Part shown: positions 27,961 through 39,519 of the stretch, piece by piece
Numbering within the stretch: position 1 is the stretch's first letter
How the letters are laid out: each line of letters begins with the position of its first letter
Assembly: GCA_028583605.1 (NCBI GenBank)
Contig: CM053329.1
Span: 31,334,992 to 31,398,991 of the forward strand
Direction: 5' to 3'
DNA length: 64,000 nucleotides
Origin: Dastarcus helophoroides
Lineage: Eukaryota; Arthropoda; Insecta; Coleoptera; Bothrideridae
The notes under the pieces: model-generated
What the model saw: only the letters and a program-made list of their open reading frames with translations
The model's database searches: none
What the model was told of the DNA's origin: nothing
Program-made: the position numbers and the translations under genes

Positions 27961-28589
27961 ATTAAACCGATGTATCTTGGAGAAGGTGTAACTTGTATCT
28001 AAGAAACTTTTCTTCTTTTGATTCGTCTTTATTTGTACATTCTTAAATCTTAGACTTTGGTTTACTGAATGAAAATGTTACCTTTATTTATATGTATTGA
28101 ACAAAATAATTAAAAAAAGACCTAATTTAAATTTAAAAGTCAAAATTTTTGAATCTAGAGTTTTGGTTTCGGGGTTTGCATGTGAATTTTCAAGAAAATG
28201 GCAAAATAAGTGAAGTTGTCTAATATAAATTTAAAATATCGAGTTTAAGATGATTATTCTAGGAAAAAAATATAATATAAATAAAGAAAAATTAAAATTT
28301 TGAGTTTTGAAACTAAAATTTTAAAATAAAATCTAATGTTGAAATTTTGCTCGAGTTTTTAAGAAAAAAGTGAAACTTTCTAAAAGAACAAAATTTCTAG
28401 AAAATATTAATATTTTGGTTTCCAATATTTTAGGTTTAACAACGAAAAATCACAAAGATCTCAAGAAGTAAAAATTTCTAAGAAAAAATGTTTATATTGA
28501 CAAAATTATTTTTTCTTGTTTTTAGGCTTTTGGTTCAGCTCTGATTTAAGGCCCTGGTTACCAGTATTTTGTTTTCAGTAAGTGCTGAA
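27961..28589. repeat. Short A-rich array-like stretch
   Basis: From about 28100 to 28500, AAAATTTTGA/AAAATTTCTA-type units like those of the larger arrays; no gene seen. Confidence 0.5.
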
Positions 28590-28815
28590 TGTAAATAATC
28601 TTTGTACTTGTTTTTGCAAACATGAAAAATTATTTTTGTTGAAAAAAATAGAACTAACTAAAGTGCCCTTTACTAAAAAAAATTGCGCCCCTTTCCCCCT
28701 GAACGAAAAGAAGCCCATGCCATGATATTTTTAAAGATGACAGTTTATAGTTAGACTGCGCTGTATCTTTCATTTTCAAATTGACGAAAAGAAGGAGGTA
28801 ACAGTTTACCCATTG
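28590..28815 (+). repeat. Dispersed repeat, copy 1 (pairs with 31715-31950)
   Basis: Contains TTGTACTTGTTTTTGCAAAC, then an A-rich stretch, CCCTGAA and ACGAAAAGAAGGAGGTAACAG. The same ordered sequence recurs in the same orientation at 31715-31950. The two copies flank the RTE-like element at 29225-30825. Confidence 0.7.
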
Positions 28816-29224
28816 GGCAAATGTTGATTTACAATTTTTTAATACATAACATGCTGGAAAACGAAAAGTTTAAAGTTTCCTTGGTATCATTCTAAACGTA
28901 GTAAAGAGATCCACTAGACACCTCACTGTTAATGTTGTAGAAGAAAATAAAATGAAACTCGAAAAAGTCTCTTAGGAAACTGAGCAAAGTAGGAGAAAGA
29001 AAATCCACTAAAAACTCTGAATTTTGACGTTGAAAACTAAATGCTACCTCTTAGTGGTGATTCTTTAACACTTCTTGCTGCATAAATGGCGCTAGTTGCT
29101 GTGACGATTATGGATATAGTTTTTAACTTTCCACCAGACGAATCAGTTCACCAAATCCCAAAATTTAGAGCATTCTCAGAGTAATGGAAATGGTGAATAG
29201 GCTGTAACTAATGCATTATTGCAA

Positions 29225-30436
29225 ACTTATATAAGAAATTGTGCAGCCAGTCAACACCAGAGCCATACCGTCTCCGTGAGGATAAAGGCCGAGTGATCCA
29301 AAATGTCGGCTTCGAGGAGATACCCGAAATTAACCAACAAGTACTGAGGTTAGTACTGAAAGAGATGAGAAACCAAAAGGCCCCCGAAAAAGACCAAGTG
29401 ACAAATTAGATGCTCAAGACTGGAGGAAAAGCTTTAGACAAAGCCCTTCTTAATCTTGTCAACAAATGCCTGGAAGAAGGAAGAATTTCCGATGCATGGA
29501 GAAATTCTGAGGGCATCATCCCCTTTAAAAAAAGTGATCCAACGAACATCGAAAACTACCTCCCTATTAACCTTCTCTCGGTATCATACAAGCTCTTAAC
29601 CGGAATAATCACCAAATGTCTCAATAATAAGCTCGATTTCTACCGACCTGTGGAACAAGCTGGTTTCAGATCATGATCGATCACATCCAAACAATGCGCA
29701 CATTGATAAAAAAAAGCACTAAATGCAATGTCCATCTGGCATTCGTCGATTACCAAAAAGCCTTCGACTCTATAGAAATCTGAGCAATCTTGCATGCAAT
29801 GAACGCTACAAAGACTTAGTCACAGGAAGGATATCCATCAAAAGAGGAGTCAGACAAGACGACACGATTTCACCGAAGCTGTTTACGCTTGCACTACAAG
29901 ATGTCTTCAAAAATCTGACATGGCAACAGAAAGGCGTCAATATCGACGGAAAGTTTCTGAGTCACCTACGCTTCGCTGATGACATCATCCTAATGAGTAC
30001 CGATGCGAATGAACTTAAAGATATGTTAAGAGAGCTGACAGAGATTTCGGAGACCGTGGGACTTCAAAAAACCAAAGTCATCAGTCCAGATAACATTCAC
30101 ACTTGAAGTGGTTGAAGAATACGTGTACCTTGGCCACAACATCAGGCTCGACCAAGAAAATCAAGCCGCAGAAATCACCAGGCGAGTTGGCTTGACAAGG
30201 GCGGCATTTAGAAAATTTTGGTCACATTCTCAGCAAACCGGACATTCCCATCAACCTAAAACAGAAGGTCTTTGACTCTTGGATATTGCCTGTCATGACA
30301 TACGGCCTCGAGACAGTAACTCTAACACAAAGCAGAGCGCATCGTTTAAGGGTATGCCAACGAGCGATAGAGCGCGCAATGTTGGTGATCGGTTTGAGAG
30401 ACCGAATCAGAATCGAAGCCATCAGAGAGAGAGAGA

Positions 30437-30476
<40 letters not shown>

Positions 30477-30490
30477 AAGAGAGAGAGAGA

Positions 30491-30540
<50 letters not shown>

Positions 30541-30825
30541 GACGAAAGTCGTCGATGTCATAGAACGTATAACCACTAATAAATGGCGCTGGGCAGGACA
30601 CGTCGCCAGAGATAATATTAAATGGACGATGACGATAATACAATGGAGACCCAGGGAAATTAAACGAAGTGTCGGACGCCCTCAAACAAGATGAAGAGAC
30701 GATATTCAGAGGCGAGCTGGAAAAAACCGGATATTGAATGCTCAAGATAAAGAGCGGTGGAAAAACATGGAGGAGGCCTAGGTCCAGGAGTGGATGAGAA
30801 TGGGCTAAAGAAGAAGAAGAATGCA
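29225..30825 (+). pseudogene. RTE-like non-LTR retrotransposon remnant with microsatellite
   Basis: Encodes, with frame breaks, the pre-RT linker (YRLREDKGRVIQNVGFEEI). Fingers: LVNKCLEEGRISDAWRNSEG (29410-29676). Palm: AFVDYQKAFDSIE, KRGVRQDDTISPKLFTLALQ, LRFADDIILMS (29723-30106). Thumb: VYLGHNIRLDQENQ and LPVMTYGLETVTLT (30110-30420). C-terminal tail: WRWAGHVARDN and GRPQTR (30580-30690). A GAAGAAGAAG tail at about 30806-30822 is typical of the short tandem 3' ends of such elements. A (GA)n expansion splits the tail region. No endonuclease part remains. Confidence 0.85.
30424..30541. repeat. (GA)n microsatellite inside the RTE-like element
   Basis: About 118 bp of GAGAGA with occasional extra A or G. 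It lies exactly between RIRIEAIR and KVVDVIERI of the element's C-terminal region and shifts the frame from phase 1 to phase 2. Confidence 0.95.
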
Positions 30826-31714
30826 GAAGGAATACCAAGCCCATTCAGGAGACACTTTTTTTATCCTGCAATTGAAAATACCAAGAAAAAAAATCGCAAG
30901 AGAAAGAATGCCAAAAGATTGTTTCCGAAAAACTTTACCTGTTGACAATATTGTCCGTTTCCAGAACAAAATAAAGAAGAAAGAACAACACGAGCCCCTA
31001 GAAAGACAACGAAAAAAGAAGATAAATGAGGGGCCAAAGCAGAAGAAGATTAACAATTAAAAATTAAAAAAGCAAAAAGAATGTTAAACATTTCTTCAGA
31101 TAGCCGTGACACGAATATCAAAGTTTGCTCTAAAGAAAGATGCTGCTTAAACCATCGGAGGATTAGAATTCTAGTAACCACTCTTCAAAAGTTTAGAGCC
31201 CTTGCTAAAGCAGATTAATTAGTACGTTATTTTTAAGTCTACGACAGTCAGTACCATCCTGGAAGGAAATTTATGTCACCTAAACTACTGCAACTATTCC
31301 GTCATTGCTCAAGTGCAGCCCCTTATGGAAGAGACTCGAGAGATCTGTCGTTCTGACTAGTCGATATAATTCCCACATAAATGAGCCAAGAATTTCAGAA
31401 CTGAGTTATCAAAAGATATTGATAGCCTTAAGTTCTTTTTAGATTTCAAGTTTTTAATCTTAAAATTATAAATTAAGACTTGGAATTAAATAAAGATTAA
31501 GAGAATGGGGTTACTTAAATCATTAATTAGCCATTTCTATACCTATTTCTCTTTTTTATTCGCTATTGCGCATATAAGTACATATATCATGCCAATTCTA
31601 GACCAATTTGCATATCAGCAGCTTCGGATGACAAACACTGGTAAAAAATATGGTCCACTACTGATTTTTTCGAATTCTTACATGGTCAATTACTGAGGCA
31701 AAAATTTAATTTTG
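30826..31714. other. Intergenic sequence: no gene seen
   Basis: A-rich sequence after the LINE tail. Short lysine-rich frames on both strands (about 30757-31060) look like composition effects. Confidence 0.45.
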
Positions 31715-31950
31715 TTGAAAAATTGTTGAATGTTTGTGATTAATTACGTTTTTGTACTTGTTTTTGCAAACATGAGACATTATTTTTATTGAGAAAAATT
31801 AGAACTACCTAAAATGCTCTTCAAAGAAAACTACCTCCCTCCTCACCCTGAATCTTATCCACCCTTGCTATTGATATTTCTTAAAGGTCACAGTTTCTAG
31901 ATAGTTAAGAGTGTGATGTATATCTATTACTTTCGAATGGACGACAAGAG
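31715..31950 (+). repeat. Dispersed repeat, copy 2 (pairs with 28590-28815)
   Basis: Shares TTGTACTTGTTTTTGCAAAC, the CCTCCCTCCTCACCCTGAA region and GACGACAAGAGGAAGTTA with copy 1, in the same order and orientation. Class unknown. Confidence 0.7.
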
Positions 31951-32945
31951 GAAGTTATAGTGGAGTGTCTAGGGGTTTTGACCTCGAATTACAGGTACAG
32001 TGAGTGTAATTAAATAAAATTTTGAGGGAGCATTTTTACCAAGAAATGAAGGTCGTTTATAAAACATGAACTTCATTTGTAAAAAGCAAGTGACGTACCA
32101 TTTTTTTCGTTAAGAATACTCAAAGGCATATTAGCATGGACGCCACTGATGCATGAAAAATCAAATATTTTTCCTGCAAAAAAATTGTGTTTATGCCTAG
32201 TTAGTATCTACCAAAATTAAACAAAATATCTCGAGTGGTTTCGTAGTATTTAAAGAAAAAACTAATTTATTTTTTAATTTTCAAAACCCTGTAACTTAAA
32301 AATAAAGCGATTCCGAACCTATGTTGATATAAAAATATTTTCTTAAAATCGCTCGAGGAGTATGCTCCTTATTTTGAAACACTCGCTTCATTATTATTAT
32401 TTTTTTTTTTTAATTAAGATCACCATTTTTTAACAGGTAAACATTTTTACATAAATTATTAGCTAAACATTTCATATATTTTTATTTAATTTCACTCACT
32501 TTATCTATAATCCGAGGTTTTTGGATTTCTAATGCTTCAGGCACTCCATTATTAACCACTTCAGCCTTTGAGCTTCTCACTCAAAATGTCTTGATCCATC
32601 GCAGGGAGGAAGAAGGAAAATATTTGGACGATTTTTAAGGATTCCTACAGCTACTTTATTCAATCAACGCTTCGTCTAAACTATTTATTTCACAAGGAAG
32701 GATAATACGATGAGACAAAACAATTCCACCTTGCTTTATACTAGAAGTAGTAAAAATTCTAAAAATTTGGAACGTACCTATCAAATGTTCACTGCGCTGA
32801 CGCATGCCGCTCTGTGATTCTTCAAGCTTCACTATATTTCTCTGAGATGTCATTTTTAGAATAACATTAATGTATGTTTGGTTATTTATTATTATTCCTC
32901 AGATTTGGTATCAAATTGAGATCGGTAGTGGAGTGTAATAAAGAA
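31951..32945. other. Intergenic sequence upstream of the succinyl-CoA ligase copy
   Basis: AT-rich. A 65-codon minus-strand frame at 32656-32853 is not recognised. No clear promoter was identified. Confidence 0.4.
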
Positions 32946-33926
32946 ATGTTCTTATTAAGAAATATCCCTCGAACAATGTTAAACGTTCGAAGGTATAGCT
33001 ATGAGGACACAAGACAAAATCTAATGGTCACAAAGAATACTAAGGTAGTAGTACAAGGTTTTACGGGAAAACAAGGTACGTTTCACAGTGAACAAGCAAT
33101 ACAATACGGTAACGAATATAGTTGGTGGAATCACTCCCAAGAAAGGAGGTCAAAAGCATCTCAACTTACCAGTCTTTAACGACATGAAAGAAGCTAAGGA
33201 CGGCTGTTAACCCTGATGCCACCGTCATATATGTGCCTCCGCCATTTGCTGCTAGAGCTATACTAGAAGGCTATCAAAAACGAAATTGGCTTGATTGTAG
33301 TAATAACCGAAGGTATCCCCCAACATGATATGGTTCGGGTCAAACATACGTTACTAAGACAAAGTAAAAGTCGAATGGTAGGCCCTAATTGCCCCGGAAT
33401 AATCACCCCAAATCAGTGCAAAATGGGAATTATGCCAGGCTTTATACACAAAGTTGGATCCATTGGGGTTGTCTCCCGCTCGGGAACTTTGACCTATGAA
33501 GCGGTACATCAAACAACGCAGGTCGGTCTGGGACAACGTCTTTGTGTTGGAGTGGGTGGTGATCCATTCAATGGAACGAATTTCATAGATTGTTTAAGTG
33601 TATTCGTGAAGGATGATCAATGCAAAGGCATTGTTCTTATTGGAGAAATAGGAGGTGAAGAGGAGGAAAAAGCCGCGGATTTCCTGATTAAAAATAATCA
33701 AGGTGCCAATAGGAAACCGGTGGTATCTTTCATAGCTGGAGGTTCGGCACCGGAAGGGAGAAGAATGGGACACGCGGGTGCCATTATTTCAGGAGGCAAG
33801 GGGAAAGCTGTGGACAAAATAAAAGCTTTGCAGGAAGCTAATGTTATTGTTGTTAAATCTCCTGCCACGATGGGAGAAGTATTGTTTGATGAAATGAAAC
33901 GCTTAAAAATTGTTAGATTGAAATAA
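32946..33926 (+). pseudogene. Succinyl-CoA ligase (GDP/ADP-forming) alpha subunit, intronless and frame-broken
   Basis: Family role: the mitochondrial TCA-cycle enzyme that converts succinyl-CoA to succinate with NTP formation; alpha binds CoA and carries the phosphohistidine. Seen here: an N-terminal arginine-rich leader ([20 protein letters not shown]), CoA-binding [15 protein letters not shown], then VYVPPP-type, [52 protein letters not shown] and [16 protein letters not shown], with the phosphorylated His codon at 33771-33773. Length without the shifts is about 325 residues, normal for the family. Three single-base insertions, near 33111, 33198 and 33269, break the frame; the last 211 codons are open. 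The usual LTAPPG before the active site reads GSAPEG. Lack of introns suggests a retrocopy, but no poly(A) tail or target duplication was found; sequencing error is an alternative to pseudogene. Confidence 0.88.
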
Positions 33927-35209
33927 AGAAATATTTGTAGATGTAAGTCTTTCCAGTGTATTAAAGGTCTAAAAACTGTTGTTTTTGTTTATTTACTGCC
34001 ACTGGTAATTTGTTTGGTTACTTAAAAATTGATTAAAAATAATCAGGATGGAAACCTTAGTAATATTAGTAAGTAAAATATATGAGTAGACTAGAAGCAA
34101 CACTCTGTATTTGCAAAATTTTCAAAAACTGAGTTTTGCATGTGAATATTTTAATAACAAACTCACTTTACTGACTATACAATAATTCAGAAGCAAAGAG
34201 CAATATTCGCTGAAAAAAATACATTGCAAAAATCTGTATTTCCATTTTTCACTTCCAGAAGTCTGTTTATCCAATAATTTTTTTAATTTTTTGGGAAAAA
34301 TAACAAATTTGGAAAAAAAAATGTTGTTTTAACCACAGTCAACACATACTTATCACGTAAAAATATGGTTATTTAAAAAGTTACATTAAATCGAGACAAA
34401 CAAGTTTTTTGATAGTAACTCAAAATTACTTAGAAGTCAAATATAGAATTTTGGTTTTAGTGGACTTATATATTTCTTCCGAGTTTTACCATCCCAAAGG
34501 ATTACTTAAAAAAGTGTTAATCGTTTCGTTCATCATCACAGGGGGCTTTTTCAGGAACAATGAAGCCTCATTCAAAATGCAAGGGCACGGTAACTCAATA
34601 TGTCAATTACAGTTGAAATTCTTCCCATATGAAGCTTGCACAAAGGAGAATGCAGTCAATGTTGAAGAGCATGCTAAGTCAGCATGTCACTTATACTCGT
34701 GGGCGAAGATCTAGGGGCAGCTAAAGCCCTAATACAAAAAGATATATATTTTTTGTTTTATCTATAAACGCTCTTTATAGTCGAAAAACTATTTCTCTCA
34801 AAATTTTAATTTCCGAAATATCAACTTATTTTATTTTTAGATCCATGTTTACCAAAAATTTTATGGAATTTGATTCATATTTCAAAAATTGTTTGAAAAA
34901 ATTGTCAACAATTTTCATTGCTCCAAAGTGCAAAATATTTCCCAAATTGGCAGTCACAATATTATGAATGAATCTGTATCCTTCAACTCAGTTATTTCAA
35001 AATTTTGACTCTTTCTGGAGATTTTAATTTGGAATTTTGACTAATTTGTACATTTACTTTTAAAATTTCTTGCTGAAATTCGAAAATTACTTTTATAAAC
35101 TCTAAATGTTACTTGAAATTTCGATCTTAACGTTAAACGTTGCTATTTTAATCCCCCCGGCATGTCAAAAAAATGTGAATTCTACTTCCTAGATATTTGT
35201 GCTGACTCG
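33927..35209. other. Intergenic AT-rich sequence: no gene seen
   Basis: The AATAAA that overlaps the stop of the ligase copy could serve as its polyadenylation signal. Around 34800-35150 there is a short T-rich array-like patch. The 101-codon frame at 34409-34714 has no recognisable motif. Confidence 0.45.
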
Positions 35210-35518
35210 TCCTATTTATTTGTGTGATTTGTAAGTCTGGATCCCGTTCTTCGCCTTCGTCCTTTCCTCCTACTTTCATATATTCAGTTTATTATTAGGT
35301 CCCAGTGTTCGTCTTGACATTTTAATTCTCTAAATATTCTGCGTCTTTTTCGTCACCGGCAATAATCATGTGATCGTCTGCAAAATAGAGGCTTGTCAAA
35401 CACTGATTTCGTACTTTAATGCCCATATTTTTCGTTCTGTTTCTTCAAATGATCAAAGCATCTTGAATAAATATTTTAAATAGAGTAGGAGACATGGTAC
35501 ACCCTTGTCTCAGTCCTG
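35210..35518 (-). pseudogene. RTE-like LINE fragment, downstream half (split by a transposon)
   Basis: On the minus strand it reads LRQGCTMSPTLFKIFIQDAL, KNMGIKVRNQCLTSLYFADD and GDEKDAEYLE, the reverse-transcriptase palm including FADD. The upstream half continues at 38016-38155; the DNA element at 35519-38015 interrupts it. Confidence 0.8.
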
Positions 35519-36370
35519 CATTGGCGTATATATAGGGGGGCCGGGTGGGCCGTGCCCACCCCAGAATTGTCTGATGCCCACCCCAGAATATTAGGTTACC
35601 AACTCAAAAATGAAACCCCGATATTTTATGATATCATAATACAAATTATTTTAAAATTTCTTAAGTCTGAAACATGAAACAATCCGTGGTACAGTTATCC
35701 TTCGCACTACGGGATTCCAGGGATAAAAACGTGTGCTTTGTGACAAAGTGATTCGACGGAATATCCTAAAATAATATCATAAAGTACCTCTCTGGCCATA
35801 AATACTGCCCGATTGGACCTATTAACTCTAACTTCGATAATTCTAGTTTCAATTTAAAATTTTTAGAAAAAAAAACAAAATTTTTACAAAAGATTCACAT
35901 TATAGAAAGAGAGAGAAAAATGAATTTTAAGTCGACATTTTGGGGGAAAAAATGAAATCTTTGTGTTAGACCAAAATTTTGAGAGAAGAGTTAGATTTTC
36001 AAGAATATCAAGATTGGCAAAGAACAAAAATACTGATAAAAATGTCGAATGTCAAACTTCAAACTTTGAAAAATTTCCTGAATGAATTAAATTTGGAAAA
36101 AAAACTGAAATAATCAACAATATTTTCCTCAGAATTTTACTTTATTTAAATTTTGATCTAATCAAAAAGCTTTTTTCTGAAATATTCCAAACATATTATT
36201 TTAGAAATTATGACGTTTTATTAATATTTTGTTCCGATTTTGAAAAAATTAATCGAATTCGATATTTGGAGGAGGTAGAAAGTTCCAGAAACAAAACTTC
36301 AAATTTTGGGATATATCCTGTTCCGAGAATAAAGCGAATTTAGAAAAACAAGTGGAAATATTTTTTTTTT

Positions 36371-36478
36371 GGTGGAACAGACTTATCCTTGGCTATGTTC
36401 CAAAACTGACATACAAATCTTGTCCCCTGAAACCAAGAAATATTAAAAAATACAACAAAAATTGCTCTAACGCATTTC
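36371..36478 (+). repeat. Conserved array module, copy 2
   Basis: Runs from GGTGGAACAGACTTATCC through CTTGTCCCCTGAAACCAAGA to TTGCTCTAACGCATTTC. It is colinear with 46325-46463 and matches the reverse complements of 3711-3783 and 57946-58028. On the minus strand it is openly translatable (NISWFQGTRFVCQFWNIAKD), as part of an 88-codon frame. Confidence 0.8.
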
Positions 36479-36593
36479 AAGCCAAATTTTACAAAAATTC
36501 GAAATTTTCCAGAGAAAGCCAACATGTACCATAAATTAAAATATTTTTTTTGAAAAATCACGAAATGTGAAAAAAATGAAATTATCGACAAAT

Positions 36594-36721
36594 GCCGAAA
36601 TTTCAAAATAAGTACGAATTCTGAAGAAAAAATGGAAATTTCAACTGAATATAAATTTTCGGCGACTTTAAGAACCAGGGGGGCAAGTGTCCTACCCTGC
36701 CCTATTCTAGATGCGCCTATG
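36594..36721. repeat. Array-element terminus, copy 1 (pairs with 63448-63578)
   Basis: Shares with 63448-63578 the ordered stretch GAAGAAAAAATGGAAATTTC, an ACCAGGG/GCCAGGG block, CCCTGCCCTATTCTAG and CRCCTATG. The end, read inward, is CATAGGCGCATCTAG, similar to the CATTGGCGTATCTA inverted repeat of 35519-38015, so it is likely the terminus of a related nested element. Confidence 0.65.
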
Positions 36722-38015
36722 AATATACATAGTTTCAGCTACACAACTTGTATCATCTATGTTAAATATGGCAATAGATCATTTAAATTTTTTTTAAATA
36801 ATGCATGGTGATTGAAGACGATCTGTAAACTTAAATTGCAAGTTTAAATACAATTCGCGTATAACTAGCGGCTGTACTTAACAAATTTGGTTATTAAAAA
36901 ATCAAAATTTTAAAAAATAAAAAAGCAAAAACGTAACTGTCACTATAAAGTAAGAAATTAACAAAAATAAAAACTGACACTGTAAAAAATTCAAAATAAA
37001 AAAAAATCGAACTAAATCCTTAAAATATTGAGAATCAGTTGAAATTTTGAGGTTAAATTCAAAATATTTAAAAGAAAATGAATTCAGAAAAATTTGGAAA
37101 AAGTCAATTTTTTTAAAAATTGGAAATTTATTTAATAATTTTCTCGATATTTCGATTCTTAAGTGAAAGTGGTAGAGAAAAATATCCTTTGCAGAAAAAT
37201 CTGATGTTATAGAAAATATTTAAATAATTAAGTTAAATATGAAGAGGAAATCTAAATTTAGAGTTTATATTGAAAAATGTGGTTTTACATGAAAGTGTCA
37301 AGAGAATACTATTAAAAAAAACTGAAATTAAATTTAAAGTCATTACTTAGAAAATAAAATTAAAATCGTTCTGAAATGACATTTTCATCAAAATTTTGGG
37401 GGGAAAAGTCAAAACCGCATTTCAAATCGCAATTTAGAAAAATATCACAGTTTTGATTAAAAAATGGGGCTTTAACAAATGTTCAAGTTAAAAATTGAAA
37501 CTTCAAAAAAAAAAAACTAGAGGCGCCGAAAAAACTCAAAATCTCTTGAAAAAGTCGAAACTTGTACTTACGTGAAAAATGTCAGAAAAAATTGAAAGTG
37601 TAAAATTTATGAAATTTTAGATTTAATAAAGAAATCGAAATTTCTAGATTCACATTTTGAAAAAAATGGACACAGTAGAAAATTCCTAGTTTACAAATAA
37701 TTTTCTGACTTAAATAATTTAAATTTCTTTTTAAATAGAAAATCAAAACACCTTACGCCCGAAAAAGTGTTACACGTTTTTGTAGAGACAAATGGAAAAT
37801 TAAAGTTATTTAATAATTAGTTAATTAATGCAGCAATCAAAATGAACACTTCTCACTGAAAATCTTTTTGGGTAATTTTATTTAAAGCAACATTCCACAA
37901 GTGGATTATCGAAATTATGATTTGAAGGTTAAATTATCTTTATTTTGTACATTTATCCGTCATCAATTTTCAGGGACCAGGCCTCCCCTAGAAAAAAATT
38001 GTAGATACGCCAATG

Positions 38016-38155
38016 CAATCCTGTATTTATCATAAATGATTCCGAACTGGTGATACCTATTTTAATTGCACTCTGTAGGTGTAGATTCCAAATTGCATTT
38101 ATGTAAATTTCCTCGAGTCCAAGGTTTTTCAAAGTCTCAAAGAATTTTAAAAAGC
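38016..38155 (-). pseudogene. RTE-like LINE fragment, upstream half
   Basis: On the minus strand it reads LKNLGLEEIYINAIWNLHLQ and SSESFMINTG, the RT region immediately before LRQGC, which is found at 35518 on the other side of the inserted element. Confidence 0.75.
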
Positions 38156-39511
38156 AAAAAAAAATTAATAAAAATATGGGAAAGGTTCAATTTTTACTCC
38201 TAATTTCTAATGGAATTGTACCATGATTTTCTTTGAAACTTTGAAAAGCAAAAAAAGATTATTGATAAGATGTTGGAATTAGCACCGAATTATTTGGAAA
38301 AAAGTCAAATTTTTATAAGGTGAATGTCAACATTTGTTAGAAAAAAACTATGACAAATATAGGCATTTTTGGGGTTAAAATTCAGGCAACAAAATTCGAT
38401 TTTAAATTACAAAAGGAAAAATAAAGTTTACACTGAACATTTTGTCAAGAAAATTAAAATTTCTAGTAAATAACTGAAATCTTGTAAACCATTTTTTTTA
38501 ATAACTTCATGCATGAATTTAAAATGATTGAATGATTGCAAAAACTAAAATCTAGCAATTTTAGAATAGAAATTTTGAAAAAAAAAATCTATATCTGTGT
38601 ATTTGCGCATTGGGCCGTCGACATCGCCGCGGAGCGTGTGGCCCGCAGACCCACCCCCAACTCTCATCATCTATACCATATACTTATTAATTCTTAATAA
38701 GTATACGATCTATACTTAATATTCTCCCATTCCTCAATGAACACACTGCATGTAATTCTCATAAGTTTCAGTTTAAGCGGAAACCATACCAGAGTCAGGA
38801 ATTAGGTTTCAAAACCTAGTTTCAATTGACCTCATAAAGTCAGATTTTTAAAATTAATCTCAAATGCTTGAAATTGTTTTTTTAAATTTCAATAATAAAG
38901 TTGAAATAAATAAAAATTCATTTATCCCAGATCCGAACTTGAAAACAAAGTAATGATTTTGAAACCAAATCCAAATGTCTATTAAAAAATGTAAGAAAAA
39001 TTATTGAATTTTTTTCCATAAATCTTGTATCTTGTGCTTTTTCTCAAAATTTATATTTTTTTCAAATATCAATCTGTATACTTTACCATCTCAAGTAAAT
39101 GTTCACCAGTTTTCAAAATTTCAAGTTCAGTTTGAATTAGAAGAATGATATTCGAAGTTTAGGCAAAATTTTAAAAACAAACCTAAAAATTTATTTTTCA
39201 GTCAACTTCCCTGTATAAATACATGCCACCATAGGGTCTGCCACAGACTAAATAGACGAACGCTACAGGATAACCAGTGAGGCAAATGGAAGCCTGGCGA
39301 AAGCCCACACACTCTTATTCCTTAACAGACCTTTGCAAAGACACCATCAGGTTTTTTTTAGCAAATAGGCATTAAATATGGGAATATGTATTGTGGAACA
39401 CTGTGGAAACAGAAGTGAACTTTTTAGTGAAAGCAAATCAAGTTTCATTCTTTGGGTAGGTAGAAATAAAATATAAACATAAATATCCAATTATCGATGT
39501 GCCTGAATCAC
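38156..39511. other. Intergenic sequence with a GC-rich block and a perfect palindrome
   Basis: Mostly A-rich array-like sequence. 38612-38665 is a small GC-rich block in an AT-rich setting. 38679-38705 is a perfect inverted repeat (12-bp arms TATACTTATTAA, 3-bp loop). No gene was recognised. Confidence 0.55.
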
Positions 39512-39519
39512 CATCACAA

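Larger units (their letters stand above)
35519..38015. mobile_element. hAT-like non-autonomous DNA element, 2.5 kb, inserted in a LINE
   Basis: Left end CATTGGCGTATATATAGGGG and right end (reverse complement) CATTGGCGTATCTAC...TAGGGG share an 11-bp perfect terminal inverted repeat. The flanks CAGTCCTG (35511-35518) and CAATCCTG (38016-38023) agree at 7 of 8 positions, the 8-bp target duplication expected for hAT. Removing it rejoins the reverse-transcriptase frame of the interrupted LINE, which proves the insertion. The interior is A-rich AAATTTCGA-type array, including a conserved module at 36371-36478 and an internal terminus-like sequence ending at 36721. No transposase is encoded. Confidence 0.85.

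Noticed and set aside
30422..30844. 140-codon minus-strand frame with a serine/leucine run
   Set aside because: Half of it is the antisense of the (GA)n microsatellite and the rest is antisense to the RTE-like element.
34409..34714. 101-codon plus-strand frame
   Set aside because: No motif, atypical composition, no start or splice support; probably a chance frame.
36340..36606. 88-codon minus-strand frame covering the conserved module as a gene
   Set aside because: Flanks are array translation, and other module copies have stops and shifts in the same frame. Only a relict exon within a transposon is conceivable.
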